From positions 1 through 64,000 of the forward strand of contig CAIQHG010000037.1 in the NCBI GenBank assembly GCA_903871545.1: a stretch of 64,000 nt of DNA, given 5' to 3'. This document shows positions 34,513 through 43,305 of this stretch, piece by piece. Below the pieces are notes generated by a model. The model was not told where the DNA came from. It did not search any database and was given only the letters and a program-made list of their open reading frames with translations. Source of the stretch: an uncultured Burkholderiales bacterium. Lineage in GTDB: Bacteria > Pseudomonadota > Gammaproteobacteria > Burkholderiales > Burkholderiaceae_C. Positions within the stretch are counted from its first letter, which is position 1; each line of letters opens with the position of its first letter. A program made the position numbers and the translations under genes.

Positions 34513-36588
34513 ATGATTAAGGGAAGCCGACTTGCCGCCGACATCGGGGGCACATTCACGGATGTTGCATATTTCAATCCGGCAACCGGCAGCATGTCAT
34601 TAGGCAAGACGCTCAGCACCCCTCAGCAATTAGTGGACGGTATAGCCGACTGTGTGAATAAAGCGGGTACGCGTTTCGGCGACGCGGAGATCTTTCTCCA
34701 CGGATCAACTATTGCGATTAACTCCCTCTTGGAGCGCAAAGGCGCAAAGACGGCGCTACTGATAACCGAAGGCTTTCGCGACATCTATGAAATCGGCCGG
34801 ATTAATCGGCCAGACGCTTACAACCTGTTTTTCAAAAAACATGTGCCACTGGTAGAGCGTAGCTTGCGTTTTGAGGTCAGCGAACGCCTTACGGCCGAGG
34901 GGGGTGTGCACAAGCCACTGGATGAAGCAGGCGTTCACCAGATATGTGAAGAACTGATTGCGCGCGGCATCGAAGCTGTGGCCATCCTGTTGCTGCACTG
35001 TTACACCAACCCCATGCACGAAATTGCGGTCAAAAAAATCGTGCAGGAGCGGATGCCGAACGCGTTCGTTACGGCCTCGCACGAGTTGTCTCAGGAATAC
35101 CGCGAGTTCGAGCGTTGCTCAACTGTTGTGGCCAACGCCTATGTGGGTCCGATTGTTAGCAGTTATATCCGCCAGATTGACCAGCGGTTGGCCAGCCAGG
35201 GTTTTGCGGGGGCGTTCTTGCTGGTTCAATCAACCGGCGGTCTTTATGAGTCGGCGCAGGCGCAGATTCAGTGTGTTCGCATGCTGGAGTCCGGCCCCGC
35301 AGCCGGTGTAATCGGTGCTCACGCCTTGTGCGAAGAGCTCGACCTCGGAGACGCAATTGCCTTTGACATGGGTGGCACAACGGCCAAAGCAGGCGTGATC
35401 TATAACCACCAGGTGCTCACAACGAATGTCGCGATGGTTGGCGGTTATGCACAAGGCCTGCCGATCCAGATTCCGCTGGTTGACATTTTTGAAATAGGAA
35501 CCGGCGGGGGCAGCATCGCTGATGTCGACGTTGGCGGCTCGATGCATGTCGGCCCGCGCAGCGCAGGGGCCGAGCCCGGCCCTGCATGTTACGGCCGTGG
35601 TGGAAAGTTTCCGACGGTCACCGATGCGAATCTGCTGCTCGGCCGCCTAAACGCTGACCGTTTTTTGGGCGGCGAGATGAAACTCGACGTTGCCAGTGCC
35701 ACAGCAGCTATCTGCGACCACATCGCAAATCCTCTGGGCATCAATCCGATCGAAGCTGCCGAAGGCATACTTCGTATTGCCGCCACCAAAATGTCATATG
35801 CAGTGAAAGGCGTATCCACAGAGCGTGGCTTCGATGCAGCAGCATTCACCCTCATTGCCTATGGCGGTGCAGGGCCGCTACACGCTTCTTCGATTGCCCG
35901 CGAAATCGGTATGCGCAAGCTGATCATTCCGCGGGCACCAGGACATTTCTGTGCATTTGGCATGCTGCACTCTGACCTACGATATGACTTTGTGCGAACC
36001 ACCTTTCGCAAGTTGGACGATATGGATTTTGATGAAATCCAGACTGCATTCGGCGAGCTTGAGCGGTTGGGCCGTACCTCGTTGAAAGAAAGCGGAGTAC
36101 AGCCCGCAGCGGTTACTGCGGCCTACTCTGCAGACATGCGGTACGTCGGGCAGGAGCACTCCGTATCGGTCGATCTGAGCCACGCCATGCTTGAAAGCCG
36201 CGATCGTTTAGCCATCAAGGCTCAATTCGATAGCGTGCACCAACAGAGATATGGTACCTGCGCGCCCCTAGAAAGAGTCGAAATCGTGACCTTGCGCTCT
36301 GCCGTTACCGGGGTTATGGAAAAACCACCCATGGAGAAAATTGCGGCTGGTACAGCGACACCCCCAGCTGAAGCATTGCGTGAATCAAGGGACGTTTATT
36401 ACGCCGAGATCGGTACCAAAGCCTCAACTCCGGTATATGACCGAGACCGACTTCTGGGTGGAAACCGCATTGGAGGCCCCGCGCTTATAGAGGAACATGC
36501 GTCAACCACGGTTGTGCTGCCTGGTGACGAACTCGAAGTGGATAGCTTTGGAAACCTAAGAATAACGGTAGGGGGGTCAACGGCATGA
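34513..36588 (+). CDS. hyuA: Hydantoinase/oxoprolinase, A subunit
   Basis: The 691-residue protein has the ATP-dependent hydantoinase A motifs: RLAADIGGTFTDVAYF at the N-terminus, AIAFDMGGTTAKAGVI (about residue 287), EIGTGGGSIADVDVGG and YGGAGPLHA, belonging to the actin-like fold. With HyuB it hydrolyses cyclic amides, such as 5-oxoproline or N-methylhydantoin, using ATP; acetone carboxylase is a distant relative. Codons are G+C-rich, unlike the host background. It overlaps hyuB by four bases. Confidence 0.92.
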   Translation: MIKGSRLAADIGGTFTDVAYFNPATGSMSLGKTLSTPQQLVDGIADCVNKAGTRFGDAEIFLHGSTIAINSLLERKGAKTALLITEGFRDIYEIGRINRPDAYNLFFKKHVPLVERSLRFEVSERLTAEGGVHKPLDEAGVHQICEELIARGIEAVAILLLHCYTNPMHEIAVKKIVQERMPNAFVTASHELSQEYREFERCSTVVANAYVGPIVSSYIRQIDQRLASQGFAGAFLLVQSTGGLYESAQAQIQCVRMLESGPAAGVIGAHALCEELDLGDAIAFDMGGTTAKAGVIYNHQVLTTNVAMVGGYAQGLPIQIPLVDIFEIGTGGGSIADVDVGGSMHVGPRSAGAEPGPACYGRGGKFPTVTDANLLLGRLNADRFLGGEMKLDVASATAAICDHIANPLGINPIEAAEGILRIAATKMSYAVKGVSTERGFDAAAFTLIAYGGAGPLHASSIAREIGMRKLIIPRAPGHFCAFGMLHSDLRYDFVRTTFRKLDDMDFDEIQTAFGELERLGRTSLKESGVQPAAVTAAYSADMRYVGQEHSVSVDLSHAMLESRDRLAIKAQFDSVHQQRYGTCAPLERVEIVTLRSAVTGVMEKPPMEKIAAGTATPPAEALRESRDVYYAEIGTKASTPVYDRDRLLGGNRIGGPALIEEHASTTVVLPGDELEVDSFGNLRITVGGSTA

Positions 36589-38342
36589 CATCGACCACAA
36601 AAATTGGCGTAATCCGGCCTGATGCAGTTCTAACGGAGATCGTGCGCAACGGCGTCCTGGCGGTTACGGAGGAGATGAAAACCAACCTCATGCGTACCGC
36701 GTACAACATGATTATTTACGAGGCGCTGGATTTCACTGTTGGCCTTTTTACGGCGAACGGCGACACTATTTCCATAGGCATCGGCTTGCCGAGTTTTATC
36801 CGGGGGATGTCCAACACCGTGAAGGCCAAACTGTCAAAGTATGGAGTCGAAGGCGTGCATCCAGGCGACATTTTGGTGACCAACGATGCCTACACGACTG
36901 GCAGCCACCTCAACCATTTCACCTTCAGCCAACCGATTTATTTCGATGGCAAACTGGTTGCGTGGTCGTGCTGCATGGCTCACTGGCCCGACGTGGGCGG
37001 CACCCTCGGCGGCGTTACTTCCGACATCTATTCGGAGGGTATACAAATTCCCATCCTCAAGTATCAAAAAGCTGGCGTTGTCAATGAAGACCTGATCGAC
37101 ATCATCAAGACCAATGTGCGCCTAGCTGATCGAGCCATGGGCGATCTACGTGCGCAGATCGTGGCCGTGACAACCGGTAGCAAGCGGTTTACTGAATTGC
37201 TTGAGCGCTATGGAAGTTCCGGTGTGCTCGATGCTGTAGCTAATATCATGGACCGATCGGAAGCAGCTGCACGCGCACGCACCCGGACGATTCCCGACGG
37301 CATTTACGAGGCTGAATCGTTCATGGATGACGACGGCCTCAATATTGGCGAGAAACTTCCCATCAAGGTTCGGATCATCAAGATGGGCGAGGACTTCACT
37401 GTTGACCTGTCAGATGTCAGCCCGCAGGTACGGGGATTTTTCAACTCCGGCCCAAGCACCGGCTACTCCTGTGCACAGGTTGCCTACAAATGTCTGACCT
37501 CACCTACCGATTACCCCATCAACGAGGGAAGTTTCCGCGCGCTCAAAGTCATTCTTCCCGAAGGAACTGTTGTCAGCGCCGTAAAACCGGCGGCAATGCG
37601 CTGGTGGATGACTTTTCCAATGACGGTAGTGGACACGATTTTCAAGGCCATGGTGAAGGCTATTCCTGAACGCACCATTGCAGCACACCATGCCGACCTC
37701 GTGATCGCCATGTTCCACGGCATAGCGCCAAAAGACGGCCAGTTCTATATTGGTTTTCTCGGCCCCACCGGCGGTGGATGGGGCGCCAAACACAATGAGG
37801 ACGGCATGAGCGGCGTGGTTTGCTCAAACGACGGTGACACGCACAACAGCCCCTGTGAGCAGCTTGAATCCAAGTATCCCATCCTGATTGAGCGCCACGC
37901 CCTGCGGCCAGACTCGGGCGGCGCCGGACGCCAGCGCGGAGGGCTAGGCACAGAAGTGGTGATGCTGGCCCGCGGCACTGTGTCTGTAGACGTCCAGGCA
38001 GAGAGGGTGAATTGCACGCCCTGGGGGCTAGAGGGCGGCCATTCAGCTCTGGGCAATCAGGTTTTTGTGCACATCAACGGCAAAGACGAGCACAACACAA
38101 CAAGCGCCAAGATTTCAAACCGCCGGCTAAGACGCGGCGACAGGCTCCACATGCTCGCGGGCGGTGGTGGAGGTTTCGGCCCTCCCCAGGAACGCGACTC
38201 GAAGCTGGTGGCATTTGATGTGTTACAGGGGTACGTGAGTGCTGATGTGGCGCGTAAGACCTACAGAGTTGCTACGGATGGAAAAGGATCGGTTGATCAG
38301 GCGGCAACCGATTCCTTGAGGAAAGCGAATACTCTGACCTAG
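36585..38342 (+). CDS. hyuB: Hydantoinase/oxoprolinase, B subunit
   Basis: The 585-residue protein matches HyuB: GDTISIGIGLPSFIRGM, the loop HPGDILVTNDAYTTGSHLNH (about residues 91-110), GFFNSGPSTGYS and C-terminal GGGGGFGPPQERD. It forms a complex with HyuA, which has the nucleotide fold. The ATG overlaps the hyuA stop (ATGA), so the two are produced together. The next gene, an ABC receptor, follows after 37 bases. The substrate is not known. Confidence 0.92.
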   Translation: MTSTTKIGVIRPDAVLTEIVRNGVLAVTEEMKTNLMRTAYNMIIYEALDFTVGLFTANGDTISIGIGLPSFIRGMSNTVKAKLSKYGVEGVHPGDILVTNDAYTTGSHLNHFTFSQPIYFDGKLVAWSCCMAHWPDVGGTLGGVTSDIYSEGIQIPILKYQKAGVVNEDLIDIIKTNVRLADRAMGDLRAQIVAVTTGSKRFTELLERYGSSGVLDAVANIMDRSEAAARARTRTIPDGIYEAESFMDDDGLNIGEKLPIKVRIIKMGEDFTVDLSDVSPQVRGFFNSGPSTGYSCAQVAYKCLTSPTDYPINEGSFRALKVILPEGTVVSAVKPAAMRWWMTFPMTVVDTIFKAMVKAIPERTIAAHHADLVIAMFHGIAPKDGQFYIGFLGPTGGGWGAKHNEDGMSGVVCSNDGDTHNSPCEQLESKYPILIERHALRPDSGGAGRQRGGLGTEVVMLARGTVSVDVQAERVNCTPWGLEGGHSALGNQVFVHINGKDEHNTTSAKISNRRLRRGDRLHMLAGGGGGFGPPQERDSKLVAFDVLQGYVSADVARKTYRVATDGKGSVDQAATDSLRKANTLT

Positions 38343-38379
38343 TTTTTTCGCAACGATGGTTTAACAACAGGAGACAAGC

Positions 38380-39612
38380 ATGAATCAGACCTTGAAATTT
38401 TTAAAGCAAGCCGTGGATGGGCGACTTATTAAAGTGTTCGGGAGTTGTGCTGTGGCATTTGCAATTTCGGCATTACCGCTAACAACATTCGCAGCCAATG
38501 ACATTGTTTTGGGTTTACTCGACGACATGTCTTCCGTTGCAGCAGAGACCGGGCAGGACGCCTTACATGCCATGCAAATCGCGATAGACGCTGTCAACAG
38601 CCGCGGCGGGATCAAAGGCCACGCGGTTCGCTTGGTCAGCTATGACGGGAAACAGGACCCGCAACTAACAAGCACGCTTTTGACTCGCTTTGCCGAAGAA
38701 GACACGGGCTTGGCATTAATCGGAGGAAATCCTGCGGTCCCTACGGCGGCTGCCATTCGTACCGCCAACGAGTTGAAGCTGCCGTATTTCTCGCTGTCAG
38801 CTGCTTCTGATGTATTCACAAACCCTTCAACGCCATACCACTTTAGGTTCGGCCCAGCAAACAGCCAGGATGCTATCGCGGTCACAAACTTCATAGCTGA
38901 GAGGGGCTTCAAGCGGGTGGCGATCATCAACAACTCCTTGCCCTACGGGCTTGATGGTGGTGGCGCCGTGTCAAGGGCCCTCAAGGCCAAGGGGCTGGAG
39001 GTGGTGGCCCATGAAACGTATGACACCAACGCTACCGATTTGTCGCCTCAGGTCTTAAAAATCAAGGCAGCTACGCCTGAAGTCGTGGTGATATGGCCTT
39101 ACCCTGCAGACGGCGGTCGCGTGCTTCGCACACTTGCGCAATACAAGGTGGACGCCTTTCGCGTCGTTGCTCGTATTGCCCTTTATGAAACCATGCGCAA
39201 AATTGCCGCCGAAACAGGTGATGGCGCGCTCGTGACCAATACGGTTGACGTGACACGGCCAGATGTCCAAGCCTTCTTCAAGACCTTCGCTGCGCGCTGG
39301 GGCGAAAAACCACCAACGATGTATATCGCCATGGCTTATGACGCTGCGATGGTCGCGATCGAAGTCGCTGGGCAGCCTGAGGTGCTTGCCGCAATTGACA
39401 AGAACGACATCCCAGGTGCGCGGGCTGCATTCAAAGATGCGGTTGAACGCATCGGTAAATTCAAGGGGCTGCAAGGCAGGGCCAGCGCTTCATACCAATT
39501 CGGCCCCCAGCAACACCAGGGCCCGCCAGACAAAGACTGGTTTGTTTGGATGGAAATCAAGGACACAAAGATCATTAATGCCGACCTGAGTCGGGTAAAT
39601 CCTAAGCGTTGA
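38380..39612 (+). CDS. Branched-chain-type ABC transporter receptor (LivK-like)
   Basis: The 410-residue precursor has a signal (residues about 20-38, to TFA|AND) and CAGGAGA before the ATG. The type I periplasmic fold reads IVLGLLDDMSSVAAETGQDALHAM (quoted in part), GHAVRLVSYDGKQDP, ALIGGNPAVPTAAAI and VVVIWPYPADGGRVLR. It captures a ligand for the permeases that follow. Because the operon begins with hyuAB, the ligand is probably the cyclic amide or a related acid, not leucine. Confidence 0.9.
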   Translation: MNQTLKFLKQAVDGRLIKVFGSCAVAFAISALPLTTFAANDIVLGLLDDMSSVAAETGQDALHAMQIAIDAVNSRGGIKGHAVRLVSYDGKQDPQLTSTLLTRFAEEDTGLALIGGNPAVPTAAAIRTANELKLPYFSLSAASDVFTNPSTPYHFRFGPANSQDAIAVTNFIAERGFKRVAIINNSLPYGLDGGGAVSRALKAKGLEVVAHETYDTNATDLSPQVLKIKAATPEVVVIWPYPADGGRVLRTLAQYKVDAFRVVARIALYETMRKIAAETGDGALVTNTVDVTRPDVQAFFKTFAARWGEKPPTMYIAMAYDAAMVAIEVAGQPEVLAAIDKNDIPGARAAFKDAVERIGKFKGLQGRASASYQFGPQQHQGPPDKDWFVWMEIKDTKIINADLSRVNPKR

Positions 39613-39645
39613 GAGCCTTTTTACCGCCATTCATCAGGGGATTCT

Positions 39646-40524
39646 GTGGAAAACTTTATCTTATTGATTGTTTCCGGCTTGACCAATGGAAGCGTCTATG
39701 GCCTCATCGGCTTGTCGCTTTCATTGATCTACGTGAGCAGTCGCGTGATCAATTTCGCGCAAGGTGAATTTGTGATGCTCGGCGCGTTGTTGACCTTGAT
39801 GTTCATCACAACCATAGCGCTGCCGGCGCCACTGGCCATCCTTTTCGTGCTGCTGGTATCACTGCTCATCGGGTTGGCACTTGAGAGGCTGGTGTATGCG
39901 CCGCTGGTGCGCCGCGCCGACCCTCTGACAGTCATCATCGGAACCTTTGCAGGCTCCGTCATCATGGCCGGTGCAGCGCTGATCATATGGGGGCCGGAGC
40001 AGCAATCCATCCCAAATATTTTCTCTATAACCCCGGTGGAATTGGGCTTACTGATCACCACCCCCCAGCAGTGCGCCATCATCGCGTCTTTTCTGTCTTT
40101 CGTGATCCTCACCTGGTGGATTCTTTACAAGACAAACTTCGGTCTCACGGTAAGAGCGGTCGGCGTTAATGTCAACGTTTCGCAACTGATGGGAATACGC
40201 GCATCTCGCGTGGTGCGCTTCTCTTTTCTTTTCAGTGCCTTCGTCAGCGCTACTGCCGGACTGCTGGTCGGCCCCCTTCTGGGCGGGCAGGCCTCCATGG
40301 GCGGCCTACTGACAGTGAAGGGCTTCATGGCTGCGATTCTGGGCGGTCTGGGAAGCCCGTTTGCAGCCGCCGCAGGTGGAATGCTGATCGGGATTCTCGA
40401 AGCATTGGTCAGCGGATACGGCAACAGCCTCTATGCGGAGCCCATCATATTTGGGACCATCTTGGTAGTGCTGCTTATCCGGCCCTACGGCCTGCTAGGC
40501 GATTTCGAGGCGGTACAGCGATGA
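39646..40524 (+). CDS. ABC transporter permease, LivH-like
   Basis: The start is GTG with AGGGGATT upstream. The 292-residue protein has eight or so hydrophobic helices and the LivH landmarks: GLTNGSVYGLIGLSLSLIY, INFAQGEFVMLGAL near the N-terminus and KGFMAAILGGLGS before the last helix pair. It forms the channel with the LivM-like protein, whose gene it overlaps by four bases. Codon use is G+C-rich. Confidence 0.92.
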   Translation: MENFILLIVSGLTNGSVYGLIGLSLSLIYVSSRVINFAQGEFVMLGALLTLMFITTIALPAPLAILFVLLVSLLIGLALERLVYAPLVRRADPLTVIIGTFAGSVIMAGAALIIWGPEQQSIPNIFSITPVELGLLITTPQQCAIIASFLSFVILTWWILYKTNFGLTVRAVGVNVNVSQLMGIRASRVVRFSFLFSAFVSATAGLLVGPLLGGQASMGGLLTVKGFMAAILGGLGSPFAAAAGGMLIGILEALVSGYGNSLYAEPIIFGTILVVLLIRPYGLLGDFEAVQR

Positions 40525-41546
40525 AATTCAAAACCGACTTCCGCCTGTTGGCGCCATCGCTGCTCTTGTTGGTGTTGGGTCTTGTCGTACCCCTATTTTT
40601 TTCGAGCAGCTTTCATCTTCGGATCGCCATGCTGATCCTTGTTTACAGTATTCTCGGGTTTTCATTCAACCTGCTGTTTGGGCTCGCCGGACAGCTGTCG
40701 CTGGGACAACCCGGTTTTTTTGCGATTGGTGGCTACTCCATCGCCATGCTGCAGACTAATCTCAACTGGCCCATTTATTTTGCATTCCCAACTGCACTGG
40801 TAATTTGTGCGTTGGCCGCATTGCTAATCGGACTTCCACTGCTGCGCATGCGCAGCCATTACCTTGCCATGGCAACCTTGATGTTTGGCCTGATCATCGA
40901 GGGCCTGGCGCTGCGTTGGTTTAGCTTTACGGGCGGCAGTGCCGGCGTTGTCGTGCCCATCCTGCACTTTGGTGATTGGCAACTCACAAAAAGCTCGCTT
41001 TATTATTTCGTTCTGGTCGTCGCGGTTCTTGCATTTCTTGTGCATGCATTTTTGATATCGACTTTTGCGGGAAGGGCTTTTCATGCCATTCGCAGTGATG
41101 AGACGGCTGCCCGTTCGTTAGGCATAGCAGTCACGTCTTACAAGCTACGCCTGTTTATTCTTTCTGCCGTATTTAGCGGGCTCGCAGGCGTGATGTGCGG
41201 GTTGGTCACTCGTCAGGTCGACCCGAGCTATTCCGCAATTAACATCAACATCAGTCTGCTGACGCTTGCTGTTGTTGGCGGAATGCGCAGCAAGATAGGT
41301 CCAATCCTCGGTGCGGTAGTGGTGATCATCTTGCCGCAACTACTGACTTCGCTGCATCAGTTTGAGCCCATCTTATACGGCATTATATTGCTCGGTTTCC
41401 TGATATTTCTTCCGCGTGGGCTCGCTGGCTTCATAGAGAGGCGGCCGACAAAAGCACCTCCGGTAGTCGACCCAGTAGGAGGTGCGGACAGCAATAAATT
41501 TGAGTTGCCAAGCGCGAAAGTGCAGGAGGTGGGACATGGACGATGA
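40521..41546 (+). CDS. ABC transporter permease, LivM-like
   Basis: The 341-residue multi-helix protein has the LivM pattern: LFGLAGQLSLGQPGFFAIGGY, then RMRSHYLAMATLMFGL and AIRSDETAARSLGIAVTSYKLRLFILSA (quoted in part), and VVGGMRSKIGPILGA. It is the second permease. Its end overlaps the ATP-binding gene by eleven bases, with the next gene's AGGAGGTGGG ribosome site inside its own last codons. Confidence 0.92.
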   Translation: MKFKTDFRLLAPSLLLLVLGLVVPLFFSSSFHLRIAMLILVYSILGFSFNLLFGLAGQLSLGQPGFFAIGGYSIAMLQTNLNWPIYFAFPTALVICALAALLIGLPLLRMRSHYLAMATLMFGLIIEGLALRWFSFTGGSAGVVVPILHFGDWQLTKSSLYYFVLVVAVLAFLVHAFLISTFAGRAFHAIRSDETAARSLGIAVTSYKLRLFILSAVFSGLAGVMCGLVTRQVDPSYSAININISLLTLAVVGGMRSKIGPILGAVVVIILPQLLTSLHQFEPILYGIILLGFLIFLPRGLAGFIERRPTKAPPVVDPVGGADSNKFELPSAKVQEVGHGR

Positions 41547-42345
41547 ACGTAAAAATCTCACTCGTCAAGAGCCCCTGCTGCAGGCGAAAAGGGTTTCAAA
41601 GTCGTTTGGAGGCTTGCGCGCCGTAGAGGATGTTTCATTCGATGTCCGACGAGGCGAAATTGTGGGGGTCATAGGTCCTAATGGCGCCGGTAAAACCACG
41701 CTTTTCAATGCCATCACCGGATTACTTCCGCTTTCCGCCGGATCAGTGCGACTGGGCCCACATGAGTTGGACAAGGTGCCTTCTCACCTAAGAATAAAAA
41801 TCGGTATGGCCAGGACTTTCCAGATCGTCAGGCTTGTGGGCGAGTTGACAGTGCTTGAAAACGTCATGCTTGGTAGCCATTTTGCGCTAACTCGCGGCCT
41901 ACTCAAGTCAGTTCTGACTTTTCCCAGGGTTTACCGCGATGAAGAAGCAGCCAGAGTAAAAGCCATGGAAATGCTCGTTTTCGTTGGCTTGGCCGACCAC
42001 GCAGATGACATTGCGGCGCACCTTCCCCATGGAAAGCAGCGCCTGGTTGAAATCAGTCGCGCCCTGGTTGCATCGCCTTCGATTTTGCTTCTTGACGAGC
42101 CAGCCGCAGGATTGAACGGAACTGAAACCGCTCACTTGAACCAGCTACTCATGACATTAACTCGCCAGGGCATGGCCCTACTCACTGTTGAGCACGACAT
42201 GCCCTTTGTGATGTCACTTTGTGAGCGTATCATCGTCTTAGACCACGGCTCAAAGCTTGCTGAGGGAACGCCCGCTGAAATAAGGGCCAATCCGCTCGTC
42301 ATTGAAGCGTATCTGGGCAAGGAGCGTGAACATGCTGCGGGTTGA
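41536..42345 (+). CDS. ABC transporter ATP-binding protein, LivG-like
   Basis: The ATG at 41536 has a strong AGGAGG upstream and gives 269 residues. A frame open to 41482 would extend it without a ribosome site. Walker A is GPNGAGKTT (about residue 41), the signature is LPHGKQRLVEISRAL and Walker B is ILLLDEPAAGLN. The signature HGKQR is close to the usual LivG form. The last codons overlap the LivF-like gene by 14 bases. Confidence 0.92.
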   Translation: MDDERKNLTRQEPLLQAKRVSKSFGGLRAVEDVSFDVRRGEIVGVIGPNGAGKTTLFNAITGLLPLSAGSVRLGPHELDKVPSHLRIKIGMARTFQIVRLVGELTVLENVMLGSHFALTRGLLKSVLTFPRVYRDEEAARVKAMEMLVFVGLADHADDIAAHLPHGKQRLVEISRALVASPSILLLDEPAAGLNGTETAHLNQLLMTLTRQGMALLTVEHDMPFVMSLCERIIVLDHGSKLAEGTPAEIRANPLVIEAYLGKEREHAAG

Positions 42346-43069
42346 AAATTTGCGTTGCGGTTACGGGGTGGTCGAAGCCCTGCACGGGCTTTCATTGCGC
42401 GTGGACAAGGGCCAAATCGTCACGGTGATCGGGGCCAATGGGGCCGGAAAATCAACATTGATTAAAACCATTTCCCGATTGATCGACGTTCGCGGCGGGA
42501 CCTTGAAGTTTGAACATCATGACCTCGGCGCACGCAATGCACCCGAAGTCGTCGATCTCGGTATCGTGCAGGTGCCCGAAGGCCGGCAGTTGTTTGGTCC
42601 ATTGACGGTGCATGAAAATCTGCTGTTGGGCTTTCATCGCATACGCAGCCGCGGCAAGGCAGCGCTGCGCGAGCGCATGGAATTTGTCCATGACATATTT
42701 CCTCGCCTTCATGAGAGGGCACAGCAAAAAGCGGTGACCCTGAGCGGAGGCGAGCAGCAAATGGTTGCACTAGGACGCGCTTTGATGGCAGACCCGCAAT
42801 TGCTGTTACTCGATGAGCCATCGCTCGGGCTAGCACCCCTCATCATCGACCGCATCTTTGAGGTTTTGCAGCAATTGCGCGCCCAGGGTCTGACCATGCT
42901 TCTGGTAGAGCAGCGTGCCCAGGCTGCATTAGAGCTAGCCGATTATGGTTATGTCCTTGCCCTGGGAAAAGTTGTGGCTGAAGGCACATCAAAACAGCTT
43001 CGGGGTGATGCAATCGTACGCAAAGCCTATTTGGGACAGTCAGCGGATGTCGCTGAGCCCGCAATTTGA
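42332..43069 (+). CDS. ABC transporter ATP-binding protein, LivF-like
   Basis: The ATG at 42332 has AAGGAGCG upstream and starts MLRVENLRCGYG; an upstream in-frame ATG at 42302 has no site. The 245-residue protein has Walker A GANGAGKST, signature LSGGEQQMVALGRAL and Walker B LLLLDEPSLGLAP. With LivG-like it powers the importer. This completes a full five-part transporter in the operon. Confidence 0.92.
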   Translation: MLRVENLRCGYGVVEALHGLSLRVDKGQIVTVIGANGAGKSTLIKTISRLIDVRGGTLKFEHHDLGARNAPEVVDLGIVQVPEGRQLFGPLTVHENLLLGFHRIRSRGKAALRERMEFVHDIFPRLHERAQQKAVTLSGGEQQMVALGRALMADPQLLLLDEPSLGLAPLIIDRIFEVLQQLRAQGLTMLLVEQRAQAALELADYGYVLALGKVVAEGTSKQLRGDAIVRKAYLGQSADVAEPAI

Positions 43070-43080
43070 TCGCAATCCAT

Positions 43081-43305
43081 ATGACCCAAACCTATCCTTT
43101 CATCCGGTTTTTTGTCCGTTTTGGACGCATTGTGGCGTTGATAACGGCGCTTGTAGTCCTTCTAGTTGGTGGCCTGCTGGCGTATGACGGAGCGCCGCTT
43201 TGGGTAACGGTGGCCGCTGGGGCATTGTCGGTGTCGCTGTTCGTGCTCCTGCGTCTTCTCGCCGAGTTCGTTGCAGTCATCGCCGACACGCTGCTGCCGC
43301 AATGA
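43081..43305 (+). CDS. Small two-helix membrane protein, unknown
   Basis: The ATG at 43081 gives 74 residues; an in-frame TTG at 43066 is less likely. Two hydrophobic helices are visible: GRIVALITALVVLLVGGLLAYD and VTVAAGALSVSLFVLLRLLAE (quoted in part). It overlaps the next gene by four bases, so it is co-translated with the flavoprotein. I do not recognise it. It may be a membrane partner for that flavoprotein. Confidence 0.65.
   Translation: MTQTYPFIRFFVRFGRIVALITALVVLLVGGLLAYDGAPLWVTVAAGALSVSLFVLLRLLAEFVAVIADTLLPQ

Noticed and set aside
43200-43301. N-terminal extension of the flavoprotein
   Set aside because: It overlaps the small membrane gene in another frame; ATG at 43302 opens on the FAD motif.
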